Shown: in pieces, positions 12,593-23,000 of the stretch
How the letters are laid out: each line of letters opens with the position of its first letter
Numbering within the stretch: the first letter of the stretch is position 1
DNA from: Chelonoidis abingdonii
Taxonomy: Eukaryota > Chordata > Testudines > Testudinidae
DNA: 64,000 bases
Direction: 5' to 3'
Assembly: GCF_003597395.2 (NCBI RefSeq)
Contig: NC_133774.1
Location: 51,690,818-51,754,817 of the forward strand
The notes under the pieces: generated by a model
Told to the model about the DNA's origin: nothing
The model's input: the letters and a program-made list of their open reading frames with translations, nothing else
The model's database searches: none
Program-made: the position numbers and the translations under genes

Positions 12593-13416
12593 CTACAATA
12601 TGGAATAGGAAAACTCTTTAGGAATGTACAGAAAAAACAACTGATGTGAGAACAGAGTCTTGATGCGAGTCAACAAGAAGATTTTCTTTTTGAAGCAAAT
12701 GGACATTTTAAGCAAGAAAATAGGCAGGATATAATAACAGCAAAGAAATAATTTACCAAAAGAAAAGCCTGAATCTGCAAGGTATTGTGTTGCATGGAAG
12801 CTAAATGAATGCTCTCTAAATGAAAAAACTAACTGAAGATTGCACTTACAGTGCTGCTGTAACCAACAGGTAAGCATATTTCATGTCCCCTTCTGTGCTG
12901 ATCCACAGAGGATATAAGTAGCTACAGTCCCAGCCACAGAATCTTCGTGCTGTTAAGTCAAACTGTAGCAGCTCTTGCTTTTACTTCAGAAGGTCCCTAA
13001 CATCAAACCCCCATGTGTTGGCCAAAATGACAGCCATCACACTACAATTCTGTAAACTGCAGAGATACCTTTGGGACTAAGGCAGCATGTTTAGTGTTTT
13101 ATTTAGGGCAAATGAGGTGCCCTAGAATTACGTTTGCTATATACATTCAGGCAACAGTCACGGCTTCAATAGCTACGATCACTTAGGTCCAGATCTTGCA
13201 AGGAGTACAATTAGGGCATTTTGAAATTATTATGATTATGAGAATTTTCAAAATCTTTTCTACATCACAATTTGTACACATACAGTAACAGTCTACAATA
13301 ACAAATTTCTAAAGCTTTTGTATATACAACAAATCATTCCTGGAAAAAGACAGAAAAAGCAACACTAGTTTAATACAGATATTTTTAAATGTAACTGTTC
13401 CTATACTAGATTACTT

Positions 13417-13725
13417 GGGAAAAAACTGCAGAGTGCAGCCAGGCAGTCACTGACTCCAGCAAGCAGGGGCAGGGCACAAGCAGCCAAAGCAGAGTCTGCT
13501 GCACTGGAACAGGATGGGTGTCAAATGGGGACCAGCCAAAGACATCCCTCTCTCCAGTGCTCGGCAGGACCCAGAACTATGTAGAGGAGACACCCTTATT
13601 AAGGGGGCACTAGGATCAGGTGGTACCTCCACTTCTGCCCCCCAAATCCCTGTGACCATTGGAGAAAACTGCAGAGTGGAGCCAGCCAGAGACTCCAGCT
13701 GGTAGGGACGGAAGCAGCCAAAGCA
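13417..13725. repeat. Local direct repeat pair
   Basis: The segment around AAACTGCAGAGTGCAGCCAG (13417-13465) recurs in the same direction at 13661-13725. Both are followed by a version of AAGCAGCCAAAGCAG. The copies are diverged, and the origin is unknown. Confidence 0.6.
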
Positions 13726-14059
13726 GGGACCTTTGGGCATTTGGCCCATTCTGAGAACTTTCTACAGTTTTGATTGTACTTTCTCTGCCTTGCGCTGTTT
13801 GCTCCAGATCTCTCCTTTACAGTCTTCCCTTCAGTTTCACCCCATACCTACCTCTCTTCTCCCCTGCTCTGCCCCCTCCCCTTCCCTTTGCTTTCCATTT
13901 AGCTGATCCCCTTCTAAGTAAACCCATCCTAAAAAAAACAAACAAACAAAACTGTTAGTACCCATGGAACCAATAAACTAACATGATTTTTTTGCCATCA
14001 CATTGTTCCCGCCGCTTGTATATTAAACCTCTTCCCTCATCCAGTGTCTACCTTCTCTA

Positions 14060-14195
14060 TGCATTGTAAGCTCTTTGGGATAGGGAGCATCTACTACTCA
14101 GTATTTATACAGCACCTAGCACAATGGGGCCCTATTTTGGTTGGCCCTTAGGAAATACTGAAATAAACATGACTAATATTAATAATAATACCAAT
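14060..14195 (+). mobile_element. Retroelement 3' tail with (AAT)n
   Basis: Reads GTAAGCTCTTTGGGATAGGG, then TACAGCACCTAGCACAATGG, ending in ATAAACATGACTAATATTAATAATAATA. This is the familiar 3' end of an old amniote LINE/SINE family (L3/MIR-like). The family name is from memory. Confidence 0.5.
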
Positions 14196-14848
14196 GAGTA
14201 CGATCTTGTTCCTTAAAATTTATCCTTCTTTTCACAGATTTCCTGATATGCTGAGTAAATTCCATTAAATAATGTTGACTTCCTGTTTTATAAAAAAGCT
14301 GGAAAGAGTCGCCTTTTCTGTAGGAAAGGAGAACTTTAACAGGATGGCACTGGAGGCAACATTTTAATAAAACTGTGTTTAATATTTTTATTCATTTGAG
14401 CTGCCAAATGAATAAAAATGACCACTATTCCTCAACATTTTCCCCCACATGATGAGCACAAAAAGGTCCCTGTCCTCTCTGATATTTATTTTGGTGACAC
14501 AGATTTGACACTCAGAAAATGAGCCGATATTGAAAGAAAGAAAGAACTGGATATTACCATATCAGCCACACTAGAAATAATAATGATGGCAAGGAAGCTG
14601 GATATCAAATTAACTGGACAAAGAAAAATAAAACTGCTTTTATCTAAACTGTGCTACTCAATTACAAGGAATTGGTATAAATAAATAACCTATTTAGGCT
14701 TATTGTAAATAAAGAATGTTATTAACATCATAACTGAATGTTTATTACACCAGCTATTGTGGAAAATTTTACAAAAGAGGACAGTTTGTTTGTTAGTCTT
14801 TAGGGGAATTCTTGCATCATTGAAATGGGTCTTCAAACATTTTTTACA

Positions 14849-15096
14849 CAGTAGAACCTCAGTGTTATGAAGACACTGAATGTTGACTTAATACAGCTTT
14901 GAAACTTGACTATGCAAAACAAAAATGTTTTCCCATTCTTTTTTTTTGTAGTTTACGTTTAACACAGTACTGTACTGTGTTTTCATGTGTGGGTGCGCGT
15001 GCTGCTGCCTGATTGCACATTTCCGGTTCCAAATGAGGTGTGTGGTTGACTGTTCATTTTGTAACGCTGGTGTTCGTTAACTCTGAGGTTCTACTG
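14849..15096. mobile_element. Tigger-like MITE, 248 bp
   Basis: Terminal inverted repeats CAGTAGAACCTCAGTGTTA (left) and TAACTCTGAGGTTCTACTG (right). TA follows the right end (15097-15098), while the left flank is CA, a probable mutated TA. The interior has a T run and no coding capacity. Confidence 0.8.
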
Positions 15097-15486
15097 TATT
15101 ATACGTCACCATGCTGCTGCTAAATGGCAAATACCAAAGCTGAAGATGAATAAATTATATTCTACTCTGCACAAAGGACACCTGCAGATACCACAGAATA
15201 TAACATAACATTAGGTATCAAATGGATTTGAATTGAGTTAGCATACTGTTTTTAGCGATCAGATACTAATGCAAGCCTTGTTCCATTATGTACCTTGAAA
15301 AATCTGCTGCTGTGCTTGCATATACACACAGCATGTCACTTTTGATTTTTGAGTATCTAATATTAGCATGGTATTTCTTCATTTTTAAAAACTTGGGTGT
15401 CTATGTTAAAGAACCTAGATCCACATTTAGTTGCACAAATTGGCCAAATCCCTTGAGCCTGCTCTTGTTGTGAAGATCACTTAGGC

Positions 15487-15669
15487 TAGGGGGAGAGATA
15501 GCCCAGTGGTTTGAGCATTAGCCTGCTAAATCCACAATTGTGAGTTCAGTTCTTCAGGTGGCCATTTAGGGATCAGGGCAAAAAAATCTGTCTGGGGATT
15601 GGTTCCCCCTTTGAGCAGCAGGTTGGACTAGATGACTTCCTGAGGTACCTTCCAACTCTGATATTCTAA
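15487..15669 (+). mobile_element. Cry I-type SINE (turtle tRNA-derived)
   Basis: The 5' part is tRNA-like, with a box A equivalent (TAGCCCAGTGGTTTGAG) and a box B equivalent near 15540 (GTGAGTTCAGTTCTTC). The 3' part (GGACTAGATGACTTCCTGAG, then CCAACTCTGATATTCTA) is the tail shared with turtle CR1 LINEs. This SINE family is described from cryptodiran turtles and is the main basis for the organism call. It lies about 200 bp downstream of exon 6, in sense opposite to the gene. Confidence 0.85.
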
Positions 15670-15877
15670 GTACCTTTCAGCATGCCTCTAGGCTAGGAGG
15701 ATTCCAATACCTGATCTTCACATATGTCACTTTTATTAAAAGAGAAATGAGGGAGTGTTCATCTATAGTACACCAAAGGACACTCTTCTAAACAACAGCC
15801 ATAGCTTCTCTTGCTTCCTGTGGTTGCTTTTCATAACAATTTTAATTCACAAACAGAAATATTGTTAGACAGCTTAC

Positions 15878-16116
15878 CTGCATGTTACTTCCCCACTGAG
15901 CCTTGCCCTCCAGCAGGGAGTCCAGAACAGCCCTGCTTGGTTCTTCAGCTGCAGGATCATTCCCACTCACCACGTAGTAGGATGATCTCACCCTCTTGAA
16001 AAACTCTACATCGACATTCTTGCTATTACTGTGGTTGGGGATATATACCAGGTCCAAATACACTGGAGGTCCTGGAGGCACAGACGTGGATTTTGCTGGT
16101 TTGCTATTTCCAGATC
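15878..16116 (-). CDS. MAP1B: MAP1B exon 6: LC1 C-terminal domain
   Basis: A 239-bp exon encoding about 80 residues with its neighbours. It starts with a split glycine codon shared with exon 5, then SGNSKPAKSTSVPPGPPVYL, and contains DVEFFKRVRSSYYVVSGND and LLEGKAQWGSNMQ. This is the most conserved part of the MAP1 family light chain, a compact domain that in MAP1B LC1 takes part in actin binding and heavy-chain/light-chain association. The acceptor AG is at 16117-16118 and the donor is CAG followed by GTAAGC. Phase is 1 at entry and 0 at exit. No disabling change is seen. Confidence 0.97.
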
Positions 16117-17677
16117 CTTTAAAAATAAGCATAAAAGCCTGTCACTTATTGGTGGAAACACACATTTATTAGCTACCATTATATCATTAAAGGTGACATT
16201 CTTTTTTGAGAGGATTAGAGTTAGTACCAGCATCACACAGCCATTGCTGTATTCCACTCTGATGTCCTTGTTGTTATCCTATTATATCTAATGGCATGCT
16301 CTACTGTTTTACTGAGAGAAAAAGAACAGAATAAACTTAACTAGCTATCTGATACAACAAAAATTCATTACAGGTCTGGGCAATCAGTCATTATTAAGTA
16401 TTCAAAAATTATCCAGTCACTGTGATTATTGAATTACCATTCAGTTAATGAGATTATTTTTTCTAGACCTTGGAATTCTCTTGCATGCCTGATAACACAC
16501 CTCTCTGACACTTTTTCTTTTCAAGACATCAGTGTTGTAACTCAAGGCCAATTCTGCTTGCTTTACTCATGCAAACTGTCCCATTTACTTCAACGGGACT
16601 ATCTGAGTGTGAAAGGAAACAGCATTTGGCACTCAGTTATGGTATGCAGGTTTGGAATCTGTCTTGTGACTCTTGAAGCATCATTATGACAAGGATGGGA
16701 GATAACTGTTGATATCCTAGGGGTATCTTGCAGGAGCCTATTATATATACACAAAGGTAGAAGAAAGGGAGGGAGGAACTTGGAGCACACTAAAACCTTT
16801 TGAAGAGAACACCCAAGTGAACCAGAAAAAAATATCAGTTGTACAGTAAAGATAGTCTTTAAAAACACTGAACTACTTTGTACTAGAAACCTCACAGGCA
16901 CATTTTGAAGTAGTCACTTAAGACTGAGGGTTGCCTACTGGAAAGGATTGTTAGTATGAGGGACAGCATCTCCTCTCAAAGACTATTTTATATGGAGAGT
17001 GGAAGTAAGGAAACTGCACAGATTTTCCTCTAGTTTTCATTTCTTTATTCTAACTCAGCCCAACCCTATATTCTCCTGACATATGAAAGGAGTGAACGCA
17101 GTTGGAATATATACGTGTCAAAAGTAATCTTTTCTATATTCCTGCAATAGTATGCAAAATAAAACGTAGGATTAATTTTCAAAGACAGCATGTACAGTTG
17201 TGCCCATACATTTGAGCACCCAACAATTTATGTACACAAAGATTTGATGAAGGTATAGAGACTCAGAAATCAGCTCTCGCGTAGATGGGGCCAGTTACAA
17301 GTAACTAACTATATGCATGTGCAAACATCTAATCTGTGCTACCCAACTGAATGTTTATGCACATAGGTTAGGTAGATGCAATTAAATATGCCTAAATTTG
17401 AAAATCTGACCCTATATTAACAAATTTGGGGAAAGCTTCACTTTACTACCAAGTCTTAGGATGCATATGTCCCAAAAAAGAGGTTTTTATTTGAAAAAAG
17501 GTGTAAATTCTTGACATTCCAACAAAAATATTATAAAAGACACTATTATCATGCACAGGATAATGGCATGAGCTGAGAATCATAACTTGAGCAATAACAA
17601 AATAAGTTCTTTTAATCTCAGCGTGTTACAAAGAGTGCAGTTAAAGTACTAAGTGACTTATGCAACATATTTTTCAT

Positions 17678-18655
17678 AAATTCATAGATTTTTAAGGCCA
17701 GAGAGGCCCACTGTGAACATCTAGCCAGACCTCCTACTGAACACAGGCCACAGTATTTCCCTGAATTAATTTCTGCTTCAAGTCCATTAGCTGTCATTGG
17801 AACTAGAGCATCCAAACTTGATTTAAAAATTTCCAGTAAGGGAGAATCCACCACAACCCTTGGTAAAATTGTTCCAAAGTCTAATTATCCTCATTGTTAC
17901 AAAATTGTACCTTATTTCTAGTCTAAATTTGTCTATCATCAATCAGGGCCGGCTCTGGCTTTTTTGCCGCACCAAGCCAAAAAAAAACCAAAAAAACCCT
18001 GCAGGGCACCCGAAGCCAGGGTGCAAACTTTCGGCTATCGGGACTCCCTGCGCTGCAGACATGCCCCACGGGGGCAGCCAGGGCTTCCTTCAGCCAGGGC
18101 ACTCATCATTTGGCCCCTCCTGCCACAGGCTGTCGGGCTTGCTGCAGACCTGGCACTGGCTGGGGCAGACGGAGCGCACAGTCAGCTCCCAGCAGGGCGC
18201 TTCCCTCCTCCGCGCCGCCACCCCCTACAGGGTGGCCAGAGCGGCGAACAAACAAAAAAAAAAGGGTGGCTCTGCCGCCCTAGGATTGGATGGAATGCTG
18301 CCCCTTAGAATATGCCGCTCCAAGCACGAGCTTCCTTGGCTGGTGCCTGGAGCCGGCCCTGGCATCAACTTACAGCCATTGGATCTTGTCACACCTTTGT
18401 CTGCTAGACTAAAGAGCTTTCTGTTATCAAATTTCTGTTCCCCATGTAGGTGCTCATAGCCTGTGATCAAGTCACCCCTTACCCATGTCTTTGTTAAAAT
18501 GAGCAGATTGAGCCCCTTGAGTCTTTCAATATAAAGCATGTTTTCAAATTCATTAATCACTGAACCCACTCCAATTTTTCTGCATCCTTTTTGAAGTGCA
18601 GACATCAGACCTGGACACAATATTCCAGTAGCAGCTGCATATTTCATAATCTTAT
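17678..18655 (-). mobile_element. CR1 LINE 3' fragment, interrupted
   Basis: Antisense CR1 3' sequence occupies 17678-17943 and resumes at 18362-18655. It has typical wording such as TTCATAGATTTTTAAGGCCAG, ACATCTAGCCAGACCTCC and GTGATCAAGTCACCCC. The continuity across 17944-18361 shows that a younger element inserted there. No ORF remains. Confidence 0.8.
17944..18361. mobile_element. hAT-like MITE nested in CR1
   Basis: Inverted ends CAGGGCCGGCTCTGGC and GGAGCCGGCCCTG. The flanks are TCATCAAT (17936-17943) and GCATCAAC (18362-18369), agreeing at 6 of 8 positions, consistent with an aged 8-bp hAT target duplication. It is GC-rich against an AT-rich background. The frames within it (199 aa plus strand, 140 aa minus strand) cross element borders and are not genes. 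Confidence 0.75.
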
Positions 18656-20040
18656 CTCATAAAAAAAAAAATCTAGTTTCTGTTCCAGCACTACAACATG
18701 CACTGTAGACTTTTTTGTTCTCAGAACATACTTGACACCAGGCAGAAGTTCAGTGGGGAATGAAGTGTGCTACGGACTTCATTTTACTGCAGCTCAAAAA
18801 AGAATGTACCAACTATTCATCTGCACTAGGAGGCCAGGGATAGTTGTGCAGCATATGCATAGGGAGGCTAGAGATGGAGGAGTGCTGGTTTGCTAGGGAC
18901 ACATCCTCGTCCTGCAGCTTTTGCACAGGTGAACTTGGGAAGGAGAAGGTTTTCTATACTCTCCTCTCTCCACCACAGTTAGCACAGATTTTGCTCAAAA
19001 GGTACAATTTCTCTATATGAGATGAAATACATAGTCTAGTAGAAATATGTTCTGTTTCTGTTGTGATAATAATAAGCCACTCAAGATGTTTTTTTTAATG
19101 TAATTAAGTAATATAAAGTTAAGCGTGGATTCATGATCAAGCCAAGAAAAAAATTACTTTACTCATAAAACAAAACATCAAATCCCACAGACAATAAATT
19201 GGTCAATATCCAAATTTTTAAATTTTATCTATATCTATACAGAGATATTTCCATTTTAACCATAATTTTTGTACTGACAACTGAAAACCACAGTATTTTA
19301 TATCAGATTCTACAGGTTCCTAGCTGTAGGATACAGTGCATTGTATTACAAATTATACTTGAGTTCAACAAGCCCTCAGGGTAAGCCCTGCAGGGGAACT
19401 GTGCCTTTTCAACTACCTACCCTGTAAATGGGATTTACAGCTTCTTTGAATGCACAGAAACCTCTGTAGGAAATGATCTCCCTATATGTTTAGTAAACCA
19501 CCGCCATCAGATTATAGTCAGACTTCATGGAAGTGCATGTTTAGATAACTGCCAATCTTCTGAATACTTAATAAGGAATAATGCACTGAAACAGTAAAGC
19601 ACATCTAATTTCCTATTACACTCACACAACAAACTAATTAACGGGCTTGTTCACGTTACAATTTTATGTTTAAATTAAAGAAAATAGCTGATTACTATTC
19701 ATTTAACTTTTCATATAGCAATTTTCAGCCTAGCCAGCTGGCTAACAAATTGGACAAATAGTAATTGCACTCTATATTTCATACATTGCCTAATTGTTTG
19801 ATATCAATTAACACACCTAAATCATCATTAGCTTCTTCCAGATTAAAGAGCTGATTCAGTGAATTTAATTTAAATGTGAAACTTTATACTATAGATTTTT
19901 AATAAAACATGGATTTTCCTCAGGCACACCTCACAGGCCAGATTATCAGCTGATGAAATATCAAGATAGCTCAACTATACCAGCTGAGAGCCTGACCCCA
20001 CATCTTTTCCTGAGATACACAGGTCCTGATCTTTCCTTAC

Positions 20041-23000
20041 CTGAAGTTGCAGTCTTTGCAGACTTCGATGTTGTGGAATTTGTTGCATTCTTGGCCTCCT
20101 TATCTTTTTCCTCAACACGGGAAGATTTTACTTCTGGAATAGAGATATTTTTTGCTGCTTTCTCCACAGACTCTTTCTTCTTTGGAGAAGCTGTTCTGGA
20201 AACTTTGTCTAAAGATTCCTTTAAGCCACCTGGCTTTGGTGAAGCCACCTGCTTTGATTTACCATCACTTTTTTTGGCTGGTGAGGAAGACTTGGTCTTA
20301 GTACCCTGCTTTTTAGTTTTTGTCTTTTCCTTCAGATCCTTTTTCAAAGGTTTGCCTAAGTTCTGATCAACAGGCAAAGCTTCTGGGTCTACCATTGAGA
20401 CATCTGGGTGCCGGGGTGAAGGACTGCGGTCTTGCATTGGGACTGGTGGAGGGTCAATATGTTTGTATGTAATTGTTTTATCAGTTGGAATGGTTTCGGA
20501 TTCATCTTCTGAGTCAATGTTAGCGTCTGCAGTAATAGAAGGGCATTCTTCAGTCTCTGGGGGAACATCTGAATCGGTTTGAGATTGAGCAGACTCGCTT
20601 ACTGAGGTGGGAGGAGTTTCGTCACACTGGCGTGCTTGCTGTTTTCCTCCTGAAGGTGGCTGGGCTCCTCCAGACTGGGTTAATGGCTTTTCTTGTTCTT
20701 GAGACTGTTCTTCACTTGCAAACCACTCCAGGGGATTCGGGTTGATAAATGAGGGTGAAAGTTCAGTTTTGGGATGCTTGTATTCACAGGAAGACACAAG
20801 GCATAAATCAACATCTTGACGGGTTTCTGCTAGAGATGATTTTTCTGCAGTAAAATGTACATCTGTCTTATAGGAGTAACTAACAGCCTCAGGTGACCTT
20901 GTGGTTTTCCCAGGTGTCTCATAGGCAAAACCAACAGCCTCAGGTGATCTCACTGATTTCCCAGTTGTTTCAAAGGAGTAATCCACGGCTTCAGGTGACT
21001 GCGCGGTTTTCCCAGTTCTCTCATAGGAGTATTCCACAGCTTCAGGTGACCGGGTGGTTTTCCCAATTCTCTCATAGGAGTATTCCACAGCTTCAGGTGA
21101 CCGGGTGGTTTTCCCAGTTCTCTCATAGGAGTATTCCACAGCTTCAGGTGACCGGGTGGTTTTCCCAGTTCTCTCATAGGAGTATTCCACAGCTTCAGGT
21201 GACCGGGTGGTTTTCCCAGTTCTCTCATAGGAGTATTCCACAGCTTCAGGTGACCGGGTGGTTTTCCCAGTTCTCTCATAGGAGTATTCCACAGCTTCAG
21301 GTGACCGGGTGGTTTTCCCAGTTGGTTCATAGGAGTATTCCACAGCTTCAGGTGACCTGGTGGTTTTCTCTGTTGGTTCATAGGAGTATTCCACAGCTTC
21401 AGGTGACCTGGTGGTTTTCTCTGTTGGTTCATAGGAGTGTTCTATGGCTTCAGGTGACCTGGTGGTTTTCCCAGTTCTCTCACAGGAATAATCCATGGCT
21501 TCAGGTGGCCTGGTGGTTTTCTCTGTTGGCTCGTAGGAGTAACTAATAGCCTCAGGTGACCTGGTGGTTTTTCCAGTTCTCTCATAAAAATAATCCATGG
21601 CTTCAGGTGACATGATGGTTTTTTCTGTTGTCTCATAAGAGTAACTAATGGTCTCTGGTGATCTAGTGGTTTTCTCTGCTGCCTCATAGGAATAACTAGG
21701 AGCTTCAGGTGACTTGGTGGTTCTCCCAGTTGTCTCATAGGAATAACTAATGGCCTCTGGTGATCTAGTGGTTTTCTCAGTTGTCTCAGAGGAATAACTA
21801 ATGGCCTCAGCTGACGAGGTGATTTTTTCAGCTTCATCTTTTTCTGTGGAGGCTAAAAGCTCTGGACTATGTTTTGTTAGAGAGTCTTGTATTGTGTCAT
21901 GTGTTACTGAGGTATGGTAACCAAATATTTTATCTGAGGACACATGAAGTGATAGTGATGGTGAGTGACAAGCCGCAGTTGTTTCTTTGACCGCAGGAGG
22001 TGAATCTGAAAAACTAGGAGAGTATAAAGGAGAGGATTCTCTTGTAGTTAAAGGAGATAAATCAGACTTTGGTGAAAGCTTTTCTCCTAGGCTCTGCATC
22101 TTTTCTGAAGTAAATGAAGAATGCAGTGGCATATCTCTGGGTGGCATGACACCTGGGAGAGTTTCCTCTTGCAGTGGAGAAGCTATCTGTGAAGGTGTAT
22201 GTTCTGATGAAGTTGAGGGTGAAGCTTCAATCTGAGATACTGAAATAATCTCTGAAAGATCCTTTTCTTGAGTATAACATGTCTGCTCCACAGGGGATAT
22301 CTTATGTGAAAAAGTAGGTTCCTGTATCTCTGAAGGGCTATAATCTACTTCAGTTGGTCCATTTTCAGATATATGGTGTACGCTAGTGCCTACTGTGGGA
22401 TGTTCTGGAGATTGTCTACTAAAGTCCATTGCCAAAGACTGCTCAGGGGACTCCTGACTGAATTCTACTGACATAGTTGACTGCTCAGGAGATCTGTGCT
22501 CTTGCACTGGTGTTCTTGATTGTGCAGTTTTAGGTGAAAAATCTGGTGGAGAAATTGACATGGGTCTCGGACATTCTTCTTTAGATGGAGACATTTCTGT
22601 TTCCTGAAAAATTGTTGGTGTTTGTACAACAGATACAGAAAGAGAATCATCAACTTCTGTAGAATGTGGTGATCCAACCTCAGCATGTAAAGAAGGAGAA
22701 ACATCATCTGTAGTTGGCTCTGGAAATGAACTAGTAGCAACAGAGGCTGTGGAGACAGAAGCAACTCCTTCTATATGTGAATATGTGTCTTCTGCTACAA
22801 CGTCATCAACAGGCGTTGCAGATTTGTCAGAGACTGTACCTTCAGATATTGACATTTTGGTGTCATCTTTAAAGGATCCAAACTGGCTAACATCTATTTG
22901 TGTAGGAGAGACATCTCCTGCTAGCTTCCCTTCATCCAAAACCAGTGGAGACTGAGAACTGGTAGCTTCAATATCCCCCATATTCTTTTCTAGACCGAAA

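Larger units (their letters stand above)
12593..15877 (-). other. MAP1B: MAP1B intron 6
   Basis: A 3,285-bp intron with GT at 15876-15877 and AG at 12593-12594. It contains a local direct repeat (13417-13465 and 13661-13725), a LINE/SINE-type tail with AAT repeats (14060-14195), a Tigger-like MITE (14849-15096) and a Cry I SINE (15487-15669). No other gene is seen. Confidence 0.9.
16117..20040 (-). other. MAP1B: MAP1B intron 5
   Basis: A 3,924-bp intron between CAG|GTAAGG at 20041/20040 and AG at 16117-16118. It holds a CR1 LINE 3' fragment split by a hAT-like MITE (17678-18655). The rest, including 18700-19950, is AT-rich with nothing recognisable. Confidence 0.9.

Noticed and set aside
17860..18459. 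199-codon plus-strand frame
   Set aside because: It crosses CR1, a hAT-like MITE and CR1 again, so it is a chance frame in GC-rich repeat DNA.
20893..21546. 217-codon plus-strand frame and 160-codon minus frame (20950-21432) over the repeat array
   Set aside because: The 51-bp period is a multiple of three, so every frame without a stop in one unit stays open. The authentic frame is that of MAP1B.
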